7,933 nucleotides of DNA from Planctomycetales bacterium (GCA_007122045.1 SKJM01000057.1:1-7933), one strand, 5' to 3'; shown: positions 1 through 6,547, numbered from the stretch's first letter. Notes: a model not told the origin generated them from the letters alone. Translations and numbers: made by a program.

Positions 1-48
1 GGGCCAAGCCCGGGTGGTGGCGTTGTGGCTTTGACAGTATCCGAACCC

Positions 49-54
49 GAGGAG
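49..54 (+). promoter_or_regulatory. Ribosome binding site deciding the sulfatase start
   Basis: GAGGAG lies six bases before the ATG at 61. The same frame is also open from a GTG at 25, but that codon has no purine-rich Shine-Dalgarno at a suitable distance. It would also put twelve polar residues before what otherwise looks like a normal signal peptide. I therefore place the start at 61. Confidence 0.75.
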
Positions 55-60
55 TGTTCC

Positions 61-1998
61 ATGAACGATGCATCGACAAGAGTACGGCGGCCCGCGGCGG
101 CGGCAATTCTGGCCGTTGCCGGGCTTGTCGTCACCGCGGCGACTTCCGCAGCTTGTGCCGAATCGCAGCCCCCGCGGCCGAACATCCTGTGGATAACGGC
201 CGAGGATATGGGCGCCGATCTGGGCTGCTACGGCGATGCGTATGCCAACACGCCGAACATCGACCGGCTGGCGGCCGAGGGCGTGCGGTACACCAACGCC
301 TTCGCGTCGGCGCCGGTCTGCTCGCCCGCACGGTCGACATTGATTACCGGCGTATACGCCACCACGCTGGGCACGCACAACCTGCGTTCGCGGTTTCCCA
401 TCCCTAAGCAGATGCGCGGCTTTCCGGCGTGCCTGCGCGAAGCGGGCTACTACTGCACCAACAACGTGAAGACCGACTACAACACGGCCAACGAGGGGGC
501 TATTATTCGGGCCTCCTGGGACGAGTCGAGCGCGAAGGCCCACTGGCGCAACCGGAAGCCCGGGCAGCCGTTCTTCGCCGTGTTCAACGACATGGTCACG
601 CACCAGAGCCGCACGAGCGTGTGGCCCTACGAGCAGTTCCAAGAGGAGGTGCAGTCGCAGCTTGCGCCCGGCGAGCGGCACGATCCGGCCGAGGCGCCCC
701 TGCCGCCCTATTGGCCCGACACGCCCATCACCCGGCGCACCATCGCCCGCTACTACGACTGTATTGCGGTGATGGACCGGAACGTCGGCCGGCTGCTGGC
801 CGAGTTGGAGGAGGCGGGCGTGGCCGACGAGACGATCGTGTTCTTCTACTCCGACCACGGGGCGGGCCACCCGCGGCACAAGCGGCTGGTGCTCGACTCG
901 GGCCTGCACGTGCCGCTCATCATTCGCTTCCCGGAGAAATACCGGCACCTGGCGCCGGCGGCGCCGGGCGAGACGATCGACCGGCTGGTGAGCTTCGTCG
1001 ACTTCCCGGCCACCATGCTCAGCCTCTTGGAACTGCCCATTCCCGAGTACATGCAAGGCCGGGCGTTCCTGGGCCCGGCCGCTGCGGAGCCGCGCCGATA
1101 CGTGTTCGGCGCGCGCGACCGGGTGGACGAGGCGTTCGACATGGCCCGGTCGGTGCGCGACAAGCAGTACCTGTACGTACGCAACTACATGCCGCACCTC
1201 TCGCACATCCAGCCCGAAGGCTATTCCGACCAGTCGGAAGTGCGGCGCGAGATCACCCGCCTGGCCGCCGAGGGGAAGCTCGACGACGTGCAGATGACCT
1301 ACGCCGGTCCGACCCGGCCGCGCGAGGAGCTTTACGACACGCGGGCCGACCGGCACCAGATCAACAACCTCGCCGCATCGCCGGAACACCGGGAGGTGCT
1401 GGAGCGCATGCGCCAAGTGCACCGCCGGTGGATGCTCGGCACGCGCGACCTCGGCTTCCTGCCCGAGGCCGACGCCTGGCGCCGCTCGGCCGGCACAACG
1501 CCCTACGCCCTGGCCCGGCAGCGGGACGTGTTGCCGCTTCCGCGTCTTGTGGCAGCGGCCGACCTGGTGGGCCAACCCGGCGCCCTGGCGCGGCAGGTCG
1601 AATTGCTGGCCGACCCCGACCCCGGGGTGCGCTACTGGGCAGCCGTGGGCCTGCGGGCGCAAGGGGCCGAAGCGGCCGACGCCCGCGAGGCGCTCATCGC
1701 CGCGCTGGACGACCCGTCGCCCACGGTGCGAGTAGAAGCGGCGGGGGTGCTGGTTGCGCTGGACGAAGACGCCGCCGCGCTCGACGTGCTGGCCGCGGCG
1801 CTGAAGAGCGAGAGCGACGACGTCGCGCTCCATGCCGCTCGCACGCTCCAACTCGTGGACGAGAAGGCCCGGCCCGCGCTGCCGGCCATGAAGGCCGCGC
1901 TGGGCGCCGCCGCGCCGCCGCGCCGCACGCCCGACTTCGCCATGTTCCTGCGTTTCGCCCTGGAGCCGGCGGTCGAGCGGCTGTCGCGGCTGCCGTAG
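61..1998 (+). CDS. Secreted S1-family sulfatase with C-terminal HEAT-like repeats
   Basis: This is a 645-residue formylglycine-dependent sulfatase that hydrolyses a sulfate ester, probably on a polysaccharide, outside the cytoplasm. Residues 9-33 form a signal peptide: two Arg, a long Ala/Val/Leu stretch, and a likely signal-peptidase I site after Ala-Cys-Ala. The catalytic domain opens with NILWITAEDMG (41-51). Its E48-D49 pair stands where many family members have the Asp-Asp metal ligands. The catalytic signature is C87-S-P-A-R91 (C-x-P-x-R), in which Cys87 would be oxidised to formylglycine by a separate maturase not present here. The SDHG motif (264-267) supplies further metal ligands, and LYDTRADRHQINNLA (424-438) is the usual closing strand region. 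Residues about 505-615 are Ala/Leu-rich repeating helices (DPDPGVRYWAAVGL, then DPSPTVRVEAAGVL), typical of HEAT or PBS-lyase-type repeats and probably used for binding. The substrate cannot be read from sequence. The GH50-like neighbour makes a sulfated galactan a reasonable guess. Confidence 0.93.
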   Translation: MNDASTRVRRPAAAAILAVAGLVVTAATSAACAESQPPRPNILWITAEDMGADLGCYGDAYANTPNIDRLAAEGVRYTNAFASAPVCSPARSTLITGVYATTLGTHNLRSRFPIPKQMRGFPACLREAGYYCTNNVKTDYNTANEGAIIRASWDESSAKAHWRNRKPGQPFFAVFNDMVTHQSRTSVWPYEQFQEEVQSQLAPGERHDPAEAPLPPYWPDTPITRRTIARYYDCIAVMDRNVGRLLAELEEAGVADETIVFFYSDHGAGHPRHKRLVLDSGLHVPLIIRFPEKYRHLAPAAPGETIDRLVSFVDFPATMLSLLELPIPEYMQGRAFLGPAAAEPRRYVFGARDRVDEAFDMARSVRDKQYLYVRNYMPHLSHIQPEGYSDQSEVRREITRLAAEGKLDDVQMTYAGPTRPREELYDTRADRHQINNLAASPEHREVLERMRQVHRRWMLGTRDLGFLPEADAWRRSAGTTPYALARQRDVLPLPRLVAAADLVGQPGALARQVELLADPDPGVRYWAAVGLRAQGAEAADAREALIAALDDPSPTVRVEAAGVLVALDEDAAALDVLAAALKSESDDVALHAARTLQLVDEKARPALPAMKAALGAAAPPRRTPDFAMFLRFALEPAVERLSRLP

Positions 1999-2162
1999 CA
2001 GGGATTATTCATGACCATGTCGGGTGGTGACAAGCACGCCAAGGTCCTGCTGGTAGTTCGGTCGCTCGGCTCGACCCGCGTCCAGATAGGCGACGTGCAA
2101 ACCAGCCAGGCGTAGCCTGCGCAGTCTCACCAAGAACTTACGCGACCTCGTCCCAGCATGGC
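1999..2162. other. Convergent intergenic gap with unassigned coding-like stretch
   Basis: This 164-base gap separates the stop codons of the sulfatase and the GH50 gene. I find no strong intrinsic terminator. The best hairpins are CAGGC-GTA-GCCTG (2107-2119) and GGTCG-N7-CGACC, both with only five-base stems and no U-tract. On the minus strand an open frame from a GTG at 2130 to a stop at 2005 would give 41 Arg/Leu-rich residues, including YLDAGRAERPNYQQDLG. It has no good ribosome binding site and I recognise no family. It could be a small gene, a remnant, a dispersed intergenic repeat, or chance in GC-rich DNA. I do not call it a gene. Confidence 0.3.
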
Positions 2163-4274
2163 TTACTGCCGGCCGCTCCTCCTGCGGTACATGCCGCCGC
2201 CCACCTCGCGTACCGCGCGGATGGTTTCCCAGTACGGCGTATCGCACACGTCGAGCAGGCCGATCTGGTAGTTCTCGCCGTCGCCCCGGCCCGTGGTGGC
2301 CTGGTCGGCAAACTGGAACCAGTGGGTGCCGACGATGTGCGGATTCTCCAGCGCGCCCTCCACGTACGTGCGGTACGCGGCCGCCCGTTCTTGCTGGCCG
2401 GCCGTGGGCACCAGCCCCGTGTGCAGCATCCCGCGGTCGAGCGCGCCGAAGTGGAACTCGCCGATGATCACCGGCATGTCGACTCCCGCCGGCAGGCTCA
2501 GGTCGGCCACGCTGCGGCGATACCGGTTGATGCTCACCACGTCGCAGAACCTGGCCGATGCCCGGATCGCCCGGTCGTTGCTCCACGCAAATCGGCAACC
2601 GAGATACAGGTTCCGCGGCGCGGCGGCCTTGACCTCCTCGCGGCAGACGCGGAAGAACTCCTCGGCAATCATCGTGTACAGCGCGGCCAGATCGTCGTAG
2701 GCGGCCTTGCGGTCGGGCGGGGTGGTCGATTCGGCCAACGCCTCCCACGAGGCGTGCTCGGTATGCCATGCCGCGTTGAGCCGCTCGAGGGTGCCGTATT
2801 TCCCCTTCAATTCGCCGATCAGGGCCTGCTTGGCCGGCTGGTCGGCGGGCGAGGCCAGGGCGGCCACGGCCAGCGAAACCTCGTCGCCCCAACTCAACTC
2901 GTTGCCCACGAAGTAGCCGATGCACCACGGATCGCCGGCCGAACGGTCGCGCTCGGCCGCCATGGCCCTGCGGATCGACTCGCGCAGCGAGGGGTCGAAC
3001 GGGTCGGGGAACTGGCCCCAGTAGCCGGTGCTGCCCTCGATCACCCGCCCCCGCGTGCCGATGGTGGCCGTGTACGGCGTTTGCCGCCGCAGGTAGATTT
3101 CCGGGTCGGACCAATTGGCGATGGTGTTCATCCCCCAGCTTCGCAGCCGGCGGTGGGCGAGGTCGGCGAACCGGTCGGACCAGTCGTTGCCGTATTTCCG
3201 CAGCAGATTCATGCCGGTGAAGTTCAGCGTCCGGTACTCGCCGCGGCCCCGGTAATAGCCGTGCGGGGCCCAGCTTCCTCGCCCGTAAAAGGCCGCGAAG
3301 GGCGAGTCGGGCCCGGGCAGCCACGCGAAAAGGTGTTCGCGGTCGGTGACGGGCGTGTGCGCCGTGGTGGAGCGGACGCACGTGGCCCCATGCGACCAGA
3401 AGAGCCGGCCCTCCGGGTCGACCAGCCACCACCTGCCGTCGTACTTCTCGGTGCGAAAGAAGCCGGTGGCCTCCCGTTCCGGCCCGCCAAGCCAGCCGCC
3501 GTAGCGGTTCCGCTGTTCCGGCCCCGGGTGGGCGGCCAGGTCGGCGGCCTCCTCGGCGATGCGGGCGGGGAATTCCGCGTCGTCGTGAATCTTGCCCGGC
3601 CAGTCGGTGTGAATGAACTGCCCGTAGCGATCGATCATCGGGAACAACTCCTCCGGATCGGAAGGCGCGGGATTGGGCACCGTCCCTTCCGCCCGCAGGT
3701 TCGACACCTCGAACACGTGCTCCCGCGACGGCTTGCTCAGGAAGAAGAGCACCTGCACGACGTTGCCCGGGTCGATGCCCCCGCGGTCGGACCATCCGTT
3801 GGGGTAGCCGCGCATACCGAACAGCCTCGCGGCCACCGCCTCGGGCATGGCCCACCGTAGCGGCACGTTGAGCGTTTCCCGCCGGCCGGGGCCGATTTCC
3901 ACGCTGCCGGTCAGGCAGTGATTCGTGCCGTCGGCGCCGGGATTATCGACACGCAGGTGAACCCGCACCGGGTGTTCGCCCGGGTTCGCCACGTCGGCGG
4001 CCACGCGGCCGAAGCCGCGCAGGTCCCACCGGCCGTCGGGAGCCGGGATGGTAATGCCCGGCCACGGCGCCTCCCGGCCCGTGCCGACGCGCAGCACGTC
4101 CCCTTCGCGCAGCACCTTGGCGTCGGACGCCCGGACTGCCCCGAGGTCGAATTGCTCGTCGATGGCCAGAAGCGGCTTGGGAGCCTCGCCGGCAGTGGCG
4201 AACGGCAAAGTGAGCAGCAGCGCCACGACTGCGGCGGCCAAGAGGGCCGTTGTTTTGAAATGTGTGATCGGCAT
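2163..4274 (-). CDS. Secreted GH50-family glycoside hydrolase (beta-agarase-like)
   Basis: This 703-residue enzyme probably cleaves beta-1,4 linkages in agarose or a related galactan outside the cytoplasm. Residues 1-29 are a signal peptide (K7, then an Ala/Leu/Val core ending in ATA-GE). Residues about 35-200 are a beta-rich, CBM-like N-terminal domain, as in characterised GH50 agarases. Residues about 270-690 form the (beta/alpha)8 catalytic domain. RWWLVDPEGRLFWSHGATCVR (281-301), GMNTIANWSD (381-390), GYFVGNELSWG (453-463) and IGEFHFGALDRGMLHTGL (604-621) are the family hallmarks. By analogy with known GH50 enzymes, E459 is the acid/base and E606 the nucleophile. Length is in the normal range for the family. 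An in-frame ATG seven codons upstream (4295) exists, but the ATG at 4274 has the better ribosome binding site and begins a clean signal peptide. The gene converges on the sulfatase, and the two could act on one sulfated polysaccharide. Exact substrate is inferred; membership in the GH50 or closely related clan GH-A group is fairly secure. Confidence 0.85.
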   Translation of the reverse strand: MPITHFKTTALLAAAVVALLLTLPFATAGEAPKPLLAIDEQFDLGAVRASDAKVLREGDVLRVGTGREAPWPGITIPAPDGRWDLRGFGRVAADVANPGEHPVRVHLRVDNPGADGTNHCLTGSVEIGPGRRETLNVPLRWAMPEAVAARLFGMRGYPNGWSDRGGIDPGNVVQVLFFLSKPSREHVFEVSNLRAEGTVPNPAPSDPEELFPMIDRYGQFIHTDWPGKIHDDAEFPARIAEEAADLAAHPGPEQRNRYGGWLGGPEREATGFFRTEKYDGRWWLVDPEGRLFWSHGATCVRSTTAHTPVTDREHLFAWLPGPDSPFAAFYGRGSWAPHGYYRGRGEYRTLNFTGMNLLRKYGNDWSDRFADLAHRRLRSWGMNTIANWSDPEIYLRRQTPYTATIGTRGRVIEGSTGYWGQFPDPFDPSLRESIRRAMAAERDRSAGDPWCIGYFVGNELSWGDEVSLAVAALASPADQPAKQALIGELKGKYGTLERLNAAWHTEHASWEALAESTTPPDRKAAYDDLAALYTMIAEEFFRVCREEVKAAAPRNLYLGCRFAWSNDRAIRASARFCDVVSINRYRRSVADLSLPAGVDMPVIIGEFHFGALDRGMLHTGLVPTAGQQERAAAYRTYVEGALENPHIVGTHWFQFADQATTGRGDGENYQIGLLDVCDTPYWETIRAVREVGGGMYRRRSGRQ

Positions 4275-4281
4275 GCAAGAG

Positions 4282-4287
4282 TTCCTT
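4282..4287 (-). promoter_or_regulatory. Ribosome binding site of the GH50 gene
   Basis: Read on the minus strand, AAGGAA lies seven bases before the ATG at 4274. It favours that start over the ATG at 4295, which is preceded only by the weak ACGGGAC. The 49-base gap to the methyltransferase stop shows no obvious promoter, so transcription may run through from the methyltransferase gene or start inside its 3' end. Confidence 0.6.
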
Positions 4288-4323
4288 TGGTTCATTGTCC
4301 CGTTTGCGTACTCGCCCCGGAGG

Positions 4324-5208
4324 TCAGTACGTTAGCAATAGCCGGTCGGCTACGACTTCCGACTCCAGCGTTTTTCCGTTCATCTGGAAACGCCGAAGCA
4401 TGGACCGCCCACAATTGACGAAGGCTTCCCTTTCGAAGAGCCGTTTCGGAATGGAAAGATGGCAGAGGATGTCGCCGGAGCGCTTGCTCCCATCGATGCT
4501 GAGTACTACGTAGACGCCGCGTTTCTTACACCGAGCGATTGCTTCGAACAGCCGTGCCAACTGGAATGACTGAGCGCCGTACAAAATGCTTTGGCTGTGC
4601 GTGTAAGGGGGATCGCAATAGACCAAGTCGCCCGCCTTCGCGCGATCCATGGCTTCTTCGTAATCGAGCAGGGCGAAGGTGACGCCGGCTGTCCGCCTGT
4701 GCCACGCATCGACGCGGTCCGAAAAGCTTTCCGGCGGAATGGGACGGTGGATGCCGCAAGGGGTGGACATATGGCCGTCGGCCCGCCGAAACCGCACTAC
4801 GCCTCCATAGCAAGCGCGACAAAGAAAGAGCAAGTCGGCTCCGTTGGGTCGCGCATTGTACGACGCCTTGATTTTCTCATACTGTTGAACCTTATCGCCG
4901 CGTGCCACCTCGCCCCAACGTTCGGCGTACCATCGTTTCACAGTTGCCGGGGATGTTCTCAGGGTCTGCCATATCTCCATCAAGGGTACAAATGCGTCGG
5001 AGGCCAACGCCCTCTTCGGGGCAAGCGTGCCCATCACGGCGCCACTGCCCAAGAAGGGTTCATAGTACGTTCCGAAGGTTTCAGGGAAGTAGGCGGCTAT
5101 CTCGTGGGCAAACCGTTGCTTGTTGCCAATCCACTTCAGCAACTGGGTCTTGAACGGCTTGACCCTCCGAACCGCCTCCTCGTCCTCGAACAACCACTGC
5201 TGTTTCAT
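4324..5208 (-). CDS. D12-class DNA adenine-N6 methyltransferase of a type II R-M system
   Basis: This 294-residue protein transfers a methyl group from S-adenosylmethionine to adenine N6 in a specific DNA site, protecting host DNA from the partner endonuclease. It has the Dam/DpnII-type (alpha-group) motif order. LLKWIGNKQR (23-32) is motif X. YYEPFLGSGAV (48-58) is motif I, the cofactor loop. A central segment, LCRACYGGVVRFRR (129-142) followed by a Pro/Gly-containing stretch, matches the family's conserved region before the target-recognition part. DPPY (199-202), preceded by LVYC, is the catalytic motif IV. ESEVVADRLLLTY closes the protein. The frame is open to 5241, but the ATG at 5208 has a good ribosome binding site, and the upstream codons lie between the promoter and that site. 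The gene is divergent from a small regulator and a nuclease-like gene, the classic layout of a C-controlled R-M system. The recognition sequence cannot be read from sequence. GC content is lower than in the flanking genes, which suggests acquisition by transfer. Confidence 0.92.
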   Translation of the reverse strand: MKQQWLFEDEEAVRRVKPFKTQLLKWIGNKQRFAHEIAAYFPETFGTYYEPFLGSGAVMGTLAPKRALASDAFVPLMEIWQTLRTSPATVKRWYAERWGEVARGDKVQQYEKIKASYNARPNGADLLFLCRACYGGVVRFRRADGHMSTPCGIHRPIPPESFSDRVDAWHRRTAGVTFALLDYEEAMDRAKAGDLVYCDPPYTHSQSILYGAQSFQLARLFEAIARCKKRGVYVVLSIDGSKRSGDILCHLSIPKRLFEREAFVNCGRSMLRRFQMNGKTLESEVVADRLLLTY

Positions 5209-5216
5209 CGTTGTCG

Positions 5217-5221
5217 CTCCT
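5217..5221 (-). promoter_or_regulatory. Ribosome binding site of the methyltransferase
   Basis: Read on the minus strand, AGGAG stands eight bases before the ATG at 5208. It argues against the in-frame upstream start at 5241, which would lie within a few bases of the transcription start predicted from the promoter at 5246-5274. Confidence 0.75.
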
Positions 5222-5245
5222 AACTGCCGGGGGACTGCCACCTGC

Positions 5246-5274
5246 TGTATATCCTATTTTCGGATATGTGTCAA
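5246..5274 (-). promoter_or_regulatory. Predicted sigma70-type promoter of the methyltransferase gene
   Basis: On the minus strand, a perfect TTGACA (5274-5269) is followed by a 17-base spacer and TATACA (5251-5246), which shares TATA with the TATAAT consensus. Spacing is ideal. Transcription would begin near 5239, giving a leader of about 30 bases that contains the AGGAG site. This is a prediction from consensus alone, since sigma-factor preferences in the host are unknown. Confidence 0.65.
5249..5267. promoter_or_regulatory. Inverted-repeat operator candidate for the Xre/C-like regulator
   Basis: ATATCC (5249-5254), seven bases, then GGATAT (5262-5267) form a perfect 6+6 inverted repeat centred at 5258. 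It occupies most of the spacer between the predicted -35 and -10 boxes and overlaps the -10, so a bound dimer would block RNA polymerase. It sits between the divergent methyltransferase and regulator genes. Known C proteins repress methyltransferase promoters through such sites. It does not match the GACT-N3-AGTC C-box consensus, so assigning it to this regulator is an inference from position and symmetry. Confidence 0.55.
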
Positions 5275-5369
5275 GCGGCAATCCGGCAGGTTTTTTTTCT
5301 CATTAACGACGGGCTGCCGACCGATGATGCCGAAAGTGGGACATTTTACCCATTTTCCCAGAACTGCCT

Positions 5370-5612
5370 ATGGCCAAACGATACCCCCAGGAAGGGCAGG
5401 ATGTTCTGTTGGCTCTTCTGCGCCAAGTTCGTACAGACGCCGGTTTACGTCAAGTCGACCTGGCCGGGCGCCTTGGGCAGCCCCAGTCGTTCGTCAGCAA
5501 GTACGAGTCGGGCGAACGTCGTTTAGATATACTGGAATTGTGTTCAGTATGCAAGGCGGTGGGGGTGCCCCTTCAGCAGTTCGCAGCCATGCTGGAGGAA
5601 CGACTGCGGTGA
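5370..5612 (+). CDS. Small Xre-family HTH regulator, likely R-M controller (C protein-like)
   Basis: This 80-residue protein is essentially a single Cro/C1-type helix-turn-helix domain. LRQVDLAGRLG (26-36) is helix 2, the turn follows, and PQSFVSKYESGERRL (38-52) is the recognition helix with the usual K-Y-E-x-G ending. The rest packs as the last helices (LDILELCSVCKAVGVPLQQF). Length and fold fit C proteins of type II R-M systems, which form dimers, bind operators near the R and M promoters and delay endonuclease expression until methylation is established. It is divergent from the methyltransferase, and its stop overlaps a GTG start of the nuclease-like frame by four bases (GTGA, 5609-5612), implying translational coupling. 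No Shine-Dalgarno is visible before the ATG, which is preceded by CCCAGAACTGCCT. The gene might therefore be leaderless or poorly translated. A role as a generic regulator is certain enough; the C-protein role comes from context. Confidence 0.85.
   Translation: MAKRYPQEGQDVLLALLRQVRTDAGLRQVDLAGRLGQPQSFVSKYESGERRLDILELCSVCKAVGVPLQQFAAMLEERLR
5594..5599 (+). promoter_or_regulatory. Ribosome binding site for the GTG start of the nuclease frame
   Basis: GGAGGA lies inside the last codons of the regulator gene, nine bases before the GTG at 5609. The later ATG at 5658 has no comparable site (CTGGGCGA precedes it). This supports 5609 as the original start of the nuclease gene and the frameshift reading below. 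Confidence 0.55.
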
Positions 5613-6470
5613 AACCCGATAAACGATTCGAGCACCTCCCCAAACACTTCTGGGCGAATGTGCGGAACCATTAGCCAGAAGCTTGGCTACACGGAACGGG
5701 GCAAACGGCTCATCAGGATTCCATCGCCGGCTGAAATGCGCGGAGCGCTCGAGTCGCTCGCGCTCAAGTCGGACCATTTGGTTGATGCGAACGGACGTGC
5801 CACCGAATTCGGCGAAACCCTACATGCCTATTACCGCTTTCGGGCAGACGTCCTCAATACCGTCGTAGAGCCACAATTGCAAACCGCGCAGCAGGCAGCC
5901 AAGTTGTTCGCCCAGTACAAACGGCATCTTCGCCCGTCGTGCCCCATCCCTATGAACAAGCAGAAGGGGGAGAAGAAGGCTGAAGCCTACTTCACGGGCC
6001 TGATCAATATGCTCATCGAGGCCAACTTGGGCGGGTATTCTTGTGACTACGACCCGCGTCAGTTGACGACTGTCACTGTGCAAGACGTTCCACTGCGCAC
6101 GCTCGCTCGCCGAGTCGACGGCGCCTTTCCCAGCGTCGTGAACCCGATCGCTGTATGGGAAATCAAGGAGTATTACTACACGACGACGTTCGGGAGTCGC
6201 GTGGCCGATGGTGTGTACGAAAGCCTTCTCGACGGCATGGAGTTGGAGGAACTGCGGTTACACGAGGGAATCGACGTGAAACATTACCTCATGGTGGACG
6301 CCCACTATACGTGGTGGGACTGTGGGAAGCCGTATCTTTGCCGCCTCGTCGATATGCTCCACATGGGCTATGTGAACGAAGTGCTGTTCGGCCGTGAGGT
6401 CGTCTGCGAGATACCCCGGATCGTCAAGCAGTGGATTGCTGCCGCCAAGAAGGCCGGACTCAAGAAGTAG
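5609..6470 (+). pseudogene. PD-(D/E)xK type II restriction endonuclease, apparently frameshifted near its 5' end
   Basis: The long intact frame (5658-6470, 270 residues from the ATG) has the layout of a restriction endonuclease. A helix with acidic residues (EKKAEAYFTGLINML, 105-119) is followed by D154-G and then VWEIKEYYYT (166-175). D154, E168 and K170 form a D-x13-ExK nuclease core. I cannot name a specific family. Upstream, GTG at 5609 overlaps the regulator stop, has a good ribosome binding site, and reads KPDKRFEHLPKHFWANVR before stopping at 5672-5674. Dropping one A from the GGAACC at 5664-5669 converts R-N-H-stop into R-T-I-S-Q-K-L-G, which is exactly the long frame. The repaired protein would have 286 residues. 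Alternatives are that the ATG at 5658 is the true start (loss of about 19 residues), that the base is a sequencing error, or that the shift is programmed. The partner methyltransferase appears intact, so loss of the nuclease would be harmless to the cell. Confidence 0.7.
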
Positions 6471-6547
6471 CGTATCGGTGCCCCGTGGCCCGCAGCCCGC
6501 TGCTTCATCCGGCCCTCGATGACGCCCGCCAAGTCGCCCCGGAACGG

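Noticed and set aside
31..46. TTGACAGTATCCGAA before the sulfatase, resembling the methyltransferase promoter's TTGACACATATCCGAA
   Set aside because: Only one repeat arm is present, no GGATAT follows, and a -10 at the right distance would fall on the start codon. Probably coincidence.
429..2030. Long plus-strand open frame overlapping the sulfatase
   Set aside because: It is Arg/Ala/Gly-rich with no domain sense and lies out of frame over a clear sulfatase; a by-product of high GC at third codon positions.
2005..3855. 616-codon minus-strand frame overlapping the GH50 gene
   Set aside because: It is a shifted reading of the GH50 coding sequence. Only its last 41 codons, in the intergenic gap, are worth noting.
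2322..3860. 512-codon plus-strand frame antisense to the GH50 gene
   Set aside because: No recognisable motifs and a composition typical of antisense frames in GC-rich genes, while the opposite strand carries full GH50 hallmarks.
5281..5300. T-run after CGGCAATCCGGCAGG, considered as an intrinsic terminator
   Set aside because: The preceding CGGCA copies are direct repeats, not inverted ones, so no stem forms. No gene on the plus strand ends just before it.
6471..6547. Convergent gap between nuclease and synthetase genes, searched for a terminator or attachment site
   Set aside because: No stable hairpin with U-tract, no direct repeat and no tRNA end could be seen.
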